Part shown: positions 34,633-47,900 of the stretch, piece after piece
How positions within the stretch are numbered: the first letter of the stretch is position 1
How the letters are laid out: each line of letters begins with the position of its first letter
Assembly: GCA_018292915.2 (NCBI GenBank)
Contig: JACVVK020000218.1
Coordinates: 448,501-512,500, forward strand
Origin: Batillaria attramentaria
Taxonomy: Eukaryota > Mollusca > Gastropoda > Batillariidae
Reading direction: 5' to 3'
Length of the DNA: 64,000 nt
Translations under genes and position numbers: made by a program
The notes under the pieces: generated by a model
What the model was told of the DNA's origin: nothing
Database searches by the model: none
The model's input: only the letters and a program-made list of their open reading frames with translations

Positions 34633-37527
34633 AACGCGTCACTCAACTCTCTCCTCACTCCACGGTGCGTCTGAATAGCTAGAGCAGTAAGCTGTCGCCT
34701 CGCGTCACCACGCGTTCGAATCCCGGCTGGGACCACATATTTGAATATACAATATTTGTGCTGGCCTTTTTTCTCGTTGTCCCGTCTTTGATATCACCCA
34801 TAAGTGGTGGAAAAGGACGTTAAACTCCCAAACACCCCCCCCCCCCCCTCACCACGACGAGTCTGAATAAAATACATGTAGCACTCAACAGTTGCTTCGG
34901 GTCACGGCGCGTCTGAATAACAACAGCACCCAGTTGTCGCCTCGCATCGCATACAAAGTGTTCAGACCCCAGCACCTGTGGAGATTGCCATACATGTTAC
35001 CTATGCTGAAAATGTCGCATCCTCTTGTCATTGTCATTTTTTTTCTTTTTTTTTTTTGACTGGCACGGTTGTTGTTGTTTTCTTTTGTTTGGGGTTTGTT
35101 TGTGTGTTGTTTGGTTTTTGTTTTTTGTGGGTTTTTTGTGTTTGTTGTTTTGTTTGTTTGTTTGTTGTTGTCTGGTTGTTTTCTTTCTTCCTTTTTTTTT
35201 GGGGGGGGGGAGGGGGGGGGGGACATACAAAAAACGTGAGAAACACGAACAGCATTTGAGACGAGGTCAATTCAACTAGTTTGCGACCTAGCACCAAACA
35301 CTCGCGGGCACTTCTAGCTTTGAGAGAAATCACGCTGAGTTGAGCCAGGGCACTTTGTGCGTACGTGTAAAGTGCCCCTGGTCAATGCCGCATAATGCTG
35401 GAAGTGCTGGAAGACTGTGGCAGTAGTTCATCTGGCATCTTACACCCATGACATGAATTTCAGGAAGTGACGGAAGTTGGTGTTAAAGCTGAATTCGGTG
35501 TGCTGGGCAAGACGAGTCTGAAGCTGGTTAACCTGGGTTGTACTGTGATCCGCTATAGCTGGCAACATCAAGCCCACCGTGATGTCTTCCAAACGGGACG
35601 TTACAGGACCTCGCCCTTCCAGTTTGACTGCCATGATGGCGTGATCCTACCTCATGACTCCGTGAGTAACTGACTGTAGTACAGAGTGAAGTAGGACGAT
35701 GGTGTGATCCTACCTCATGACACCGTGAGTAACGGTCTGTAGTATAGAGTGAAGTAGGACGATGGCGTGATCCTACCTCATGACACCGTGAGTAACTGAC
35801 TGTAATATAGAGTGAAGTAGGACGATGGCGTGATCCTACCTCATGACTCCGTGAGCAACTGTAGTATAGAGTGAAGTAGGACGATGGCGTGATCCTACCT
35901 CATGACTCCGTGAGTAACTGTAGTACAGTGTGGAGCTGGGCGCTGGTAGATAGTAACCACAAAGAAAAGCAAAGAAAAGGTGATCACCCCACGAAGCACT
36001 TGCATTAATTGTCATTGTGGTTGTTTTTTTCCTGGAACAAACCTCTAGCACTTTTGCATTCGTGTTTGTCCCTATTCAACATTTTTCTTTTCAACAACAT
36101 ACGGACCCAAAACTCCACAAACACAAGGAAATGGTTGTCATTTACTTGGGTGATTAGCCTGAGACACACTGACCTTACCTACAGCATCGGTGCGCTCGAT
36201 ATTGGACGATAGTGATAGACAGGATTCTACAGATCACGGGAAAGTCTTCTTTCTTTTTTTTCAGGCCATCCTGGCCTTGCACTTCAGATCTGAGGTTCCC
36301 GGTGTGTGGTGTGAGTACTGGCACTTGTACACCATCCCACGCCTGGGCCCCGCCTGTCGGGGTAACATCCTCGTCGCTTTCTGGGGAATAGCGCTTGACA
36401 TCGACCGCAACCGCTTGGCCCGGCAAGGCATAGATGAGGAGCTGGAGCAGTTGGCTGCTGAGAGAGACATAGCTCGCTGTGTACAAGACCTCGTCGCGTG
36501 TCTGCCTCTCGAGAAGCAGAGTGATGATCAGAAGGAAGCGGAGAGAGAAGTCATACAAAACACCGTTCCCGACGACGTTCGGATATTCGAGTCGCAGAAT
36601 CCTGGCCTGATCTACCGCAGCCACGCCATGCAAACTCTGTTTGAAATCTGCCGATATCAGCGCCGCTTCAGTGGGTTTGACTCCGTGAAGAAGAAGGTGG
36701 GCAAACACTGGACAAATGTGAAGGGCATCAACAAGTTGCAGCGTCTGGCTGTCCTCATGTCTGCCATAACGTCCCCCATCACAAAGAACAAAAAACGCAG
36801 GTCCTCAACTGTAGACCATCATGGACATTCACGTTCTAAACCTGACCGTCGGCAGACGAAACGGCTGCCAGATGATCCTGAGAACATCCATATGACACGA
36901 GCCGGCGTGAAAGTGAAGGAGCTCCGCCAGAACCTACGCTGGGTCCCAGAGTCGTACGACGAACTGATGCTGAAGAAGCTAGACAATGCCGTATCCGAGA
37001 TGTCACATCCCCAAACAGTCGCGCTCCACATTGACTGGAGAAGCTTCGTCTGCAAGCTGGGCCTCTCACAGGCACTAGATGCCATAGCGCAGGCTGAATG
37101 CAAACTGCTTCTGAGCCTGTGTCTGCTGGAAGAGTCAAAGGCAAAGAGTCAGAGAACTACTACAAGCCGTGACACTACAGGTGCCAAAGACTCCAGGTAT
37201 GGCTCTTCCTCGTCTCTACTCTACCTAGCCGTACCCGGCACCATTCCTTGTCGGACTATGTCACTGGGAGAAAGGCCATCTGGACTTCAAGACATCAGGG
37301 AGGTGTCACAAGAATGCTTACTGACACTGTCACAAGAATGTTGGGTCAAGAGAGACGCGTTTGGACTGCCCCGGTTTGTGGACCTGAGTGATGAGCTTCA
37401 GGCGCAGTACGACACAAAGCTGAACGACGTCGTGTACAGTCTTCTGGCTCGCATGGTAGAAACTGTCTTTCCCTCAGGCGGCGCTATGGTCGACATGATG
37501 GGTAGAATTATACATCCACCAGAATAG
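32993..37527 (+). CDS. MYCBPAP: MYCBP-associated protein-like, tandem copy 2 (about 882 aa)
   Basis: Four exons: 32993-33868, 34175-34486, 35464-35661, 36265-37527 (TAG), all phase 0. Gene structure equals copy 1, and exon 3 is 198 nt in both. Shared landmarks are KSVLVKKRC (RSVLVKRPV in copy 1), LQNWSKHKTIHRKQETHL, LNRSFMLPPI, LSYTWTERELYKTPVTII, PCLQVADRVFPWNEPC, and the Ig-like segment EVGVKAEFGVLGKTSLKLVN...GCTVIRYSWQHQ. Exon 4 keeps GVWCEYWHLYTIPRLGP and FESQNPGLIY. Exon 2 carries a short degenerate VTPQS/VRH-type repeat (about 34320-34400) absent from copy 1. The start is the first ATG after an in-frame run; a CACAG/GTATG context lies just upstream, so an untranslated 5' exon is possible. 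Five copies of the exon-3 5' splice site follow exon 3. Probable function is in motile cilia, by family. Confidence 0.86.
34073..34127. repeat. (CT)n(CA)n microsatellite
   Basis: CT units pass directly into CA units within intron 1 of MYCBPAP-like copy 2. Confidence 0.95.
34567..34632. repeat. (CA)n microsatellite
   Basis: About 32 CA units in intron 2 of MYCBPAP-like copy 2. Confidence 0.97.
34660..34840 (+). mobile_element. tRNA-derived SINE, family 2, truncated
   Basis: Shares the B-box region (GTTCGAATCCCGGCTGG) and the AATATTTGTGCTGGCC body with the copy at 24185-24362. Confidence 0.65.
35636..35935 (+). repeat. 57-63-bp minisatellite multiplying the exon-3 5' splice site, 5 copies
   Basis: The unit runs from the last about 26 nt of exon 3 (GATGGCGTGATCCTACCTCA...) through CC/GTGAGTAAC into intron sequence. 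Copies start at about 35636, 35698, 35761, 35824 and 35881; the fourth has GTGAGCAAC. The first is the true exon border (35661/35662). Confidence 0.92.
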
Positions 37528-38545
37528 TGTGAGTCAGTGTGACGTGTCTACTCCCCGCAAACCAGCTGCACGTAGTAACTGTGTCGTGCAGTCATCTGCA
37601 CGTGTAATGAATTGGTTTGTGTTGCTGGTATTCTTTTGGTCTGCAGTTCACTTCTTGGCCCGCCGGTTGCTTGCTTTTGTTTGATATTTATAATGAGGGT
37701 TTCTGCTTTGAAGGGGGGGGGGGGGGGGGAGTGTTCTGGGTTTTGTTGTAGTTGGTTTGGTGTTTGTTGGCTTACTTTTCCCCCCCCCCCCCCCCCCCCC
37801 TGCTGTTGGGGTGGGGGTGGAGGGTGCTGGCTTTTCCAATGTTACATGTCAAAGTTTCGGTTATCGCGGTTCCCAAGAAGTCGGGTACATACATTGTTGG
37901 CACGGCGTGTATTGCAGTACACCACTACACTCCCTTCTGTGTTGACTGTAACACTGTTAGTACTCACTACTGTTACCGAATGACCAACCCATTACCTAGT
38001 CCTACCCTCACGCAGGGAGCAGTTTCTGGTTACTGTGTTGTGTGTTGACATTTTTCAGTCGGATTTTCCCCCCTAATCACTATGAAACATGCAGATGGCA
38101 TAACTGTATGCTACAAAGTTCAGGCTGGTTTTAGAACCTGACATCATTACTGTGCTTATACTTGATAATGATGACACAACACATTCTGATACATTACAAC
38201 ATGCTCAGCTAATGACCCTTTCAAATAGCAGTATTATATTAACGCTGCTGTTAGTACTAGCTGAAAAAGATCGAAGGAACTCAACGATCCCAGCCGCATC
38301 TTCTTCAGTACCAATTATATTGTCTTCATTCTTTCATAATGTTGTCACTGGTGGCCATCCGTTTCATAAAAATGGTCGACCTGTTTACCTTTGATGTGGT
38401 TAGTAACAGTGTTTTGGGGATGTTGATTTTAAGTTTTTCCACATGCATTCCTGTACACGCTGTGAATTTTACTGTCAAACAATTTCTGGATGTTCTGAAA
38501 TAAAGATTTAGTACACCATCATTTACTGTAGAAACTGAACACCAA
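37528..38545 (+). other. Probable 3'UTR of MYCBPAP-like copy 2
   Basis: About 1 kb after the stop, with a poly-G tract (about 37712-37729) and a poly-C tract (about 37780-37800), ending near an AATAAA. No other gene seen. Confidence 0.5.
38499..38504 (+). promoter_or_regulatory. Candidate poly(A) signal for MYCBPAP-like copy 2
   Basis: AATAAA on the plus strand about 970 nt after the TAG at 37527. It is followed by a T-containing stretch. Cleavage site not determinable. Confidence 0.5.
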
Positions 38546-38550
38546 ACCTG

Positions 38551-38778
38551 AAATACACACACACACACACACGGTGACACCCTCAAATAGCAACAGTTAC
38601 TGACAGAAATACACACACACACACACACGGTGACACCCTCAAATAGCAACAGTTACTGACAGAAATACACACACACACACACACGGTGACACCCTCAAAT
38701 AGCAACAGTTACTGACAGAAATACACACACACACACACACGGTGACACCCTCAAATAGCAACAGTTACTGACAGAAAT
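38551..38778. repeat. 54-bp minisatellite, 4 copies, with embedded (CA)n
   Basis: Unit is (AC)n then GGTGACACCCTCAAATAGCA then ACAGTTACTGACAGAAAT. It lies between the two convergent candidate poly(A) signals. Confidence 0.95.
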
Positions 38779-38780
38779 GT

Positions 38781-38786
38781 TTTATT
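38781..38786 (-). promoter_or_regulatory. Candidate poly(A) signal for RACGAP1
   Basis: TTTATT on plus, hence AATAAA on minus, about 2.3 kb beyond the RACGAP1 stop (41132-41134). It would end a long 3'UTR just before the 54-bp minisatellite. Confidence 0.45.
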
Positions 38787-41131
38787 GGGTATGGCTGATG
38801 GACAAAGACAACTATTTGAATCAGAATGTGATACGTGTAAAAACCTACAGTTAAATTCACATGGTAAAATGTACAAGGACAAAACCACTTGATGTCTGTG
38901 TGTGAAGAAAACGATGGCAACAAGACCCTCACTTGTAGCACTGATTCTCCAAATGAAAAGGACACACTAGTGACAGTGTGGTGGAAAACCATCAGACTAC
39001 AACAGCAAACAGCTCAAAACATGCACAGACAAGAGAAGCAGTGAAGCTTTGTCACAAATTGTAAATGTAGACTTAGAACTTACAAAGTTTCATCAACTAT
39101 CAAGACAGCCATACCCACCGACTTCTCTCGGTTCAAGAAAAGCAGCAGCAATGAATTGGGGAAGAGAGGGAATACATGAAGTTTGCCTTGTCTCTTGGCA
39201 TCTAATCGTGTCTTGAACTTTTTGATATTCTTATCCATATGGCCGACGTCAATCATTACTAATACTAAACAGCGTGCATCGTGGAGGGACAGAGAGAGAG
39301 AGAGAGATGTGATGAAGGTTTCTACAGTGATACACGACACTATGTACTACATCACCTCATTATGCCTGTCACATTTAGCTTGTATTGCATCTGTTGTTAG
39401 TTTCTTTGGTTTGACTCTGTACCTGTTATTTATAAGACAGCAATTGTTCCTTCCCGGCTCATACCATTTCTCCCTCTGCTCTTCATAATGGTTTCAATTA
39501 CTTTAACCCGTTTTGACAGCTGTGCCAACAGTAGATTTCTCTCTGGAAGGGGGGGGGGGGGGGGGGCTGTAGGCTGTAGTAATGGGCTTTGTCAGTTTTT
39601 GTCAGATGAAAGGATTGGTGCGTGCAGTCAATGAAAAATCCTCACAGAGACTCAACTACTACAACCCAACTAAAACGCATAAGAATATGTAATATCAGTG
39701 GGTCATGCACAGAGAACATTTACAACAGTAGAAGTGACAAGGCCATGTAATTATAAATAGACAAAGCACATATAGAATGTGTACATCCATCAGGACTGGG
39801 GCAAGTGTACAAAAACTGCAACTCATCACAATCTTTGGCAACCATCACCAACTGGTAACAACACATACAGTGCAAAAAGTACAATTCAATGTGTTGGTAG
39901 GCACAGTCAGCGAGTCACTGGATCAGAAAGTGACTTTATCGATAGGTAGACACTGTATAGTCATCACAACTACCATACCAGCCAGGCATTCACAATACAT
40001 CGGTCATCATTTGGTGAAAGGGCATAAACACCATGAAGCTGATAAGCACCTACACCCTCTCACCGTTTGACAGCAGATGTATACATTATGCAGCACCAAA
40101 GAAACATGACTCAGATAGAAGAGGCCACAGTCAACGCATGACACAATCACACTGTTAGTTCAGTTGGTATTTGTCTTTCAAACTCACAGCTGTAACATGA
40201 ACTGAAGGGAAATTACTCCTACATTTGAGAATCACAGGCACAGCACAGTTACTCTACTAACTTTGCTGGAACTTCTCTCTTTGTTTTGGGTTGGTGTTTT
40301 TGACACGGAAGGGTGAGACGCAGATATATGTCATGGATTCTGGATTTCACGACTAGATACACACTTGTCCTGTTATGTTCCGAATTCAATCCAGGAAATT
40401 TACGCTCACGGGCAAAAAGAAAAGCCATCTGAAGAGACGCATTAACTGTGAAACATGTGAGTTAGAATTCAAGTAAAAATACACTATGATATTCACTGGC
40501 AATGGAAGTCATTTCTTTGTTATTCTGAATTTACAGTGTGAAAATACCACACTCTAAAAACAATGAAACCCAGCAAATCTGTTTGCATCCTTTTTTCTTT
40601 TCTTTTTTAACGGAAGTTTTTAAGTTGTTTGAAGTTAGTATGTCCCGCACGCTGCAGCGGAAGGTTCTGTGTTGTCATACACTTGTTGTGCAGTAGGATA
40701 TCAGTTGTAACGACCACATTAACACATTTCAAATAACAGATTTTCTAAAATCCTACACAGATAAACTCAATCTTCAGTAGAGGCAGCCAACTCAAGCAAA
40801 CTATTATTTTGGAGCTAGTTTTGTTGTAGGGACAAGTTTAATGATCAGCATGATCAGCCAATAAAACATCATCGTGGTATCTTGGGCACAACCGGACCCA
40901 TCACTGACTACAAAAAGGCCAGTCTACAATCCCACTTGACAAAACGCGAGAAACACCAAACGCTGGAAAAACTGAAAGCGTCCATAGATCTACATTATCA
41001 TGAAATCTGCTAACACACCACAGTGTATTTCATGCTAGTCTGCCACACGCACAACACCAGGTGCTTGCTGAACGGGGTTCGGTCGGCGTCACTGCATCAG
41101 CCTGATGGCCGGTTGGTGCTGGAGAGAATCC
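38787..41131 (-). other. Probable RACGAP1 3'UTR
   Basis: No frame with recognisable domains on either strand. A poly-G run is at 39549-39566. Assignment as UTR rests only on the distance to the candidate poly(A) signal. Confidence 0.4.
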
Positions 41132-44100
41132 TCAATGTGCGTAGGGAGAGGAGAAGAAGTGACTGGGTTTTCTGGGCTCCAGAGTCTTGCTGGCAAACCT
41201 GTTGACAGTCACACAGCTTTATTACCTAGTAGTAGTACGTCAACACCTACAATCACATCTGGATAGGACGGTCTACACAGCTCCATAGCCAGTACATATA
41301 GTTCAACACCTACAATCACATCTGGATAGGACGGTCTACACAGCTCCATACCCAGTACATATAGTTCAACACCTACTATCACATCTGGATAGGACGGTCT
41401 ACACAGCTCCATAGCCAGTACATATAGTTCAACACCTACAATCACATCTGGATAGGACGGTCTACACAGCTCCATACCCAGTACATATAGTTCAACATCT
41501 GTTAAAACCTACAACTCCATACCCAGTACATATAGTTCAACATCTGTTAAAACCTACAACTCCATACCCAGTACATATAGTTCAACATCTGTTAAAACCT
41601 ACAACTCCATACCCAGTACATATAGTTCAACATCTGTTAAAACCTACAACTCCATACCCAGTACATATAGTTCAACATCTGTTAAAACCTACAACTCCAT
41701 ACCCAGTACATATAGTTCAACATCTGTTAAAACCTACAACTCCATACCCAGTACATATAGTTCAACATCTGTTAAAACCTACAACTCCATACCCAGTACA
41801 TATAGTTCAACATCTGTTAAAACCTACAACTCCATACCCAGTACATATAGTTCAACATCTGTTAAAACCTACAACTCCATACCCAGTACATGTACTGTAA
41901 TTCAACACTTGCAGTCATAATTATGTCCAGTATAAGGACAGTCATCCACAGTGGGATGATCAAACTCCTAATCCCCATTACACATTACCCGCTCATCAAG
42001 TCAAAAGTAGGCTGGGTAAGCAAACTATCATGTTGTCCTTACCCAGCGGCCAGTCTCTACTCCTACCCTCCCATACAGGACCCCCCCCCCCCCCTCCCCC
42101 AGTTTAGCTGTACTTCAAGAACACTCTGTACATGACATCACTAATGATCGTCGGGTCATGCATCAAACTGAAAGATAAGAAAGAAGCAAGTATGCAATAG
42201 GACGAGTGGGGATAAGTGACAAAATTGCTATGACTGTTTCAACCCTGCATTTGTACAACTGCTGGTCATAGAGGTAAAGAGGACAATGGCAGGGCCATGT
42301 TGATTACCTGACGACATGGGGTGTCGCAAGTCAGGCCAGCAATATCACACTGCGCTTTCACTAACCGAGGATTGGCGGAACAGCGGAGGCATCAGCCTAG
42401 CCACAGACAAGGACAAGCCAAAAGGTGAAGGTGACATTCTCCAGGGAAAATTGAAAGGTAGAAATGGAGACAAAAGGAAGGACCCAGGAGAGAAGGGCAG
42501 CCAATAGGTCATTTAACTAAAAGTAGTTACTGTTATCAAGAAAACAGTTCAAGATCATCATTAAGGTGGTGGAAAGGATGGATGTGACATGCAAGCTTTA
42601 CGTATAATCAATTATCATATAGTTTCAGAATATTCCCAAGTCCATGTCCCTATTCCACAAATATGTACCCCCTTGCTACATGCAGGAAAACTGTGCAAAA
42701 GCCAACAAATATTTTGTGCAGAACAAATTTCTTGGCAGCTCCGAGAATCAATCAGAAAAAAGAAAAGTATTGTGTTCCTAGTTTGTAGGTTAGAATAATT
42801 ATTAGTATTAGAATGAAAGCTGTCTGTAGCATAGTGTACGTCAAGCAAAATGAGGCTGGTGTAGCTGGGTGTTAGCTTGTGCATGGCTGGTGGGGCCTTA
42901 CTAACTTGGCAACTAGACTAATTATACTGACTACCAGTAACACTACTCACTAACTCAGCGCCACAAATTACCAAGTCTGCTCTACTACTGATAGTCTCAA
43001 ACATCGTCAACACTTGCTAGTCAAAGCATGAACACAACAACAAAAGGAACTAAAACAAAAATAAAATAAACACACACGCACACATGACTGCGAAAAAATG
43101 TCTACGACTGCTGCAAATTTCTGTCCACATACACTTAGGTTAACACACATGATGCCCCACTCTGACAAGAAGTGACTTCTTAGTTGCCATACACTTAGGT
43201 TAACACACATGATGCCCCACTCTGACAAGAAGTGACTTCTTAGTTGCCATACACTTAGGTTAACACACATGATGCCCCACTCTGACAAGAAGTGACTTCT
43301 TAGTTGCCATACTATGATACATCCAAGCAATTTAATCCTAAACCCAAGATACCGACATGTAACTAATGTTCCGAATCAGACCAACAGTGATATTATTTTC
43401 TATCCCTTCAATGAGACAAATCCTTACCAACACACACACACACACACACACCGTCAACAAAAGCAACACAAACTAAAACAGTGAATGACTAGAGAGGCAA
43501 AAGCCTCCATGGCTCCCTTGTGACAAGGGTCAAGGTCATTCACAAGTGTATGTTTGTAAAGCTCTTATCACTATCATCACGGCAAGTAAAGTGTCTCTGG
43601 CGTTCCAAGTTCCTGGCAATATTACAATTTTCCCCCAAACAGTTTGCATGGCCTTGACCTTGGGTCAAGGTCATTAAAATGAGATCACATCAATGTCTAT
43701 TATTATGCCAAGTTTGACGTCTCTAGTATTTGTAGATCCTCCGAAAACGGTAATGTTAAAATTCACAACAGCGTTACTGACCTTGACCTTGGGTCAAGGT
43801 CATTCAAAAATGGTACGTGTGCATAGGTCTTATCACTGTCTATCAGCACGCCGAGTTTGGCGCCTCTGCTGTTTGTTATTTTTGAGAAAATGCCAATGTT
43901 AAGGTTTCACAAAAATAGCTTGTATGGCCTTGACCTTGACACAAGGCCACTGAATACATGTATATCTGTAAAGTTCTGATCAATGTCTATCATCATGCAA
44001 AGTTTCAAACCTCTGGTCTTTGTAGATTCTGTGAAAATGCCAATGTAAAATTTTCAAACAGACAGCGTTAGTGACCTTGACCTTGAGTCAAGGTCATTCA

Positions 44101-44203
44101 AAATGATATGTTTTGAAAGGTCTTATGGTTGTCTATCAGCATGCCAAGTTTGGTGTCTCTGCTGTTTGTAGTTTCTGAGAAAACGACAACGTTAAAGTTT
44201 TCT

Positions 44204-44250
<47 letters not shown>

Positions 44251-44883
44251 GACAGACAGACGACGGAGGGCTATTACATAGACTCCCATTGTTACACAAG
44301 GGAGCCAAAAACTGAAACTAATAATTTCATGTGAACAAAGTGAATAATGGTGAAGTTTGCTGATAACTGCCATGAATTTGTCACTGATGGGCATGTGAAC
44401 AAAGTGAATAATGGTGAAGTTTGCTGATAACTGCCATGAATTTGTCACCGATGGGCATGTGAACAAAGTGAATAATGGTGAAGTTTGCTGATAACTGCCA
44501 TGAATTTGTCACCGATGGGCATGTGAACAAAGTGAATAATGGTGAAGTTTGCTGATAACTGCCATGAATTTGTCACTGATGGGCATGTGAACAAAGTGAA
44601 TAATGGTGAAGTTTGCTGATAACTGCCATGAATTTGTCACTGATGGGCATGTGAACAAAGTGAATAATGGTGAAGTTTGCTGATAACTGCCATGAATTTG
44701 TCACTGATGGGCCCTTGAAGACAAGAAAGCAAGACCAGTTTCTATTTCTTCCTGTTTTCTCAGTTTTAACCAAACAACCAGGCATGATAGTTCACCTTTC
44801 CAACATCCTATTTCTCAAGCTAACAGTAAGAATACACAAGCCATGATAACAAATGCTGAGAAAAGAATGCAAATTAGTGCTGA

Positions 44884-44959
<76 letters not shown>

Positions 44960-47900
44960 TACTTTCTAAGCCTACCATCCAGTCAAACTCGAAAATTATT
45001 TACTTAATAAAACAAAATATTATTAGCCTGCAAGTCAAGCCACACTCACACAAAAGCTGGCTATGTTCTGAAAGCGCCGAGCAAGGTCACCAAGCAATGC
45101 TGTTTTTTGTGTGTGTGTGTGTGTTTTTTTAGAAAGACTATTGTAGTAATTATAGAAGTAATAGTTTGTGAAGCAAGAGACCACTGTAGTATGATATGGG
45201 AAGTACAATGTACTATCTGGTGGATACCGCTAGACACAGGGAAGGGTAGCCATGCAACACCACCAGTAGGAACCATACATGGGTCAGAACAACCAATGGA
45301 CAGTGAAAGACGCAGTGTGAGTATTGCGGCCTGTACAGCGGCCTCATATACACTTTGTATTTGTAAACCCTTTATGCGGAATCAGTAACAATGGATATAT
45401 TTCTCTGGGTACACAAGAAACACAGGCTAGATGGAGACTCCTCCAAATAAACACCACTTACATGGCAGGACAGGTATACACTCGTCCACGTGGTATGTAT
45501 ACGTGTATGTACGTGTATACCAAACCAAAACTAGTCAGTAAATATATTCTAATGACATCGTCCTAAATGATGCATTCCATATACGTATACGGGGCGGTCG
45601 GTGGTCTAGTGGTTAAGAGACTTGTCACCAATGCGAGAGGTCAGGGGTTCGAGCCCCACTCGGGGCAAAGAATTTTTCCTTCTCGTATGTGGCACCGTTC
45701 ATTCGGGCCGATCGTCGGGGGTTCTCTCCGGGTACTCCAGCTTCCTCCCCCTCTGCTTTGGAAATGTTCAGCCCACAAAGTTTGAAAAATAAATGCATAT
45801 CTAAATTCCGAAATTTAAATAGCTGAGCTGACCCTTCGCACCACGTGATTGTAATACGTTTATGTCCTGTGTGTGAGAGAATGCGTGTGATTCACGTGAG
45901 CGTGCGTGTTGGGTTTAGCTCGCGGCGCTTTGAGCCAAAATATTTGGGATAAAGCGCCTATATTAATGCGATTATTATTATTATTATTATTATTTTACAT
46001 GCAATTTCCGACAGCTAAGTACTACTTGTATCAGTATGTAATTTTACATACATGCACAGTGTATACTGCTACATGGCCATAATACAAGTAATTGTGAACC
46101 AAAGTCTGACAAAACAATGTCAAACAGTAGTTAGTTGTGCCAGGACATAAACCAATTTCATTATTATTAATGTCAAATGTGCACTTGACAAGAAAACTAC
46201 TAGAAAATGCTTGCATCATAGTATAGATAACAAAGTAACATGAAACGGGCGAAACAAACTAGTACCCATCAATTCCTTTCACTTTTTTCATGGCACATGA
46301 CTGATATTTGTGATAAAAACAGATGCAAAGTTTAAAGCATTGCTAAGTAAAACTAAAAGGAAAAGGAAGTTTGCAAACTGCCTGAATGTGAAGGTGTAAA
46401 CGTACTACAACTCTTCCTATTGTCATGATTACCTGCTGAATGTGAAGGTGTAAACGTACTACAACTCTTCCTATTGTCATGATTACCTTGGTGTGTTTGC
46501 AGTTCTCTCCCCCAACATACTGTTCTTCTGCAGCTTCTCGTAGGTGCCAGGTGTCAGCACTGGGCCCAGTCGACTGCGCAGAACTACACAGAAAGAGAAA
46601 ACCGATAAAGGTTGTTTCAATGTTTCCAAACAAATTGCTACAGAAAAACAAGTTCAAATAAATTATAACACTACAGAGAACAAAACAAACACTCTACTTG
46701 TGCTAAAGTTTTTTGGGTTTTTTTTTTTTTTTTTATTGTAGGACTGTAACTTACAGCAAGTAACAAGTGTAGTGGTAAGTGGTGTGAAAGGTTTGTGAGT
46801 CAGTAAATGTCTCTACATGACAAATCCTGACAAAGCTAACAGGGGGCAACAGTAACTAAAATAACTTTACCATCATCAGGAACGGGTAAAAAACTGTGCA
46901 TTATTTATATTAACTGGAGCAACAACATTTCACCAGTAATTTGTAAAGAACTGTGCACTTCACATGCTCTGTGTGCGTGTAACGTTTAAAATGTTGTCAG
47001 CAAAATGGCTCCAGTCAGAAAGTGAGGATGTGTTACACACACAAAATGTTAGTCCTGTTCGTCTGTAAGTGAATACAACCCAAACTAGTTGTTTACACTC
47101 ACCCCAGTCTTGTCCTGCTAAATACCAAAAGGACAATACAACCCAAACTAGTTGTTTACACTCACCCCAGTCTTGTCCTGCTAAATACCAAAAGGACAAT
47201 ACAACCCAAACTAGTTGTTTACACTCACCCCAGTCTTGTCCTGCTAAATACCAAAAGGACAATACAACCCAAACTAGTTGTTTACACTCACCCCAGTCTT
47301 GTCCTGCTAAATACCAAAAGGACAATATGGCAAAACTTACACTTCACCATCAGTGGTTTGTCACAAGTGATATACTGTACTAATAATTAAGTGGTTCACT
47401 GTATATGTAATATCAGTCATACACAGTAAAGCTCGTGGTTATAAGCTTTTATGAAGAAAAAATACTACTCAACGGGTAAAAGATGTACACCATTAGTGAT
47501 TACCAAACAATCTGACCAGCAAACACATATATATATATATATATCCTATTTGAAATGAACGTGATCATGTCATGTGTGATGTAAGGGCACAGTACCAGTA
47601 CAAAGGAACAAATCAAATAGCAACTACATGGGAGTATGAAGTAAGCTGCCACAGCCAATATAAAGACGCAAACAGTAAGCAGACATCAAGTTCAACATCT
47701 AAGCCCCACACAGTAACCTCACCTGTACGAGCGGGACTGTCGGGGGTGCATGGGGTGTCAGCAGGGTAAAGACTGACTTCATCTACATCCAGAATCTGAC
47801 ACCAGAAGTCGGCCGGCAGTTCCAGCAGCTTCTCCATCACCTGCACACCACGATAAGTCAGTGAGAAGACACGTGTACGATCTACAATAACCCATCTCCT

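Noticed and set aside
45597..45670. Functional tRNA gene
   Set aside because: tRNA-like head of a SINE with two related copies in the window and a conserved downstream body.
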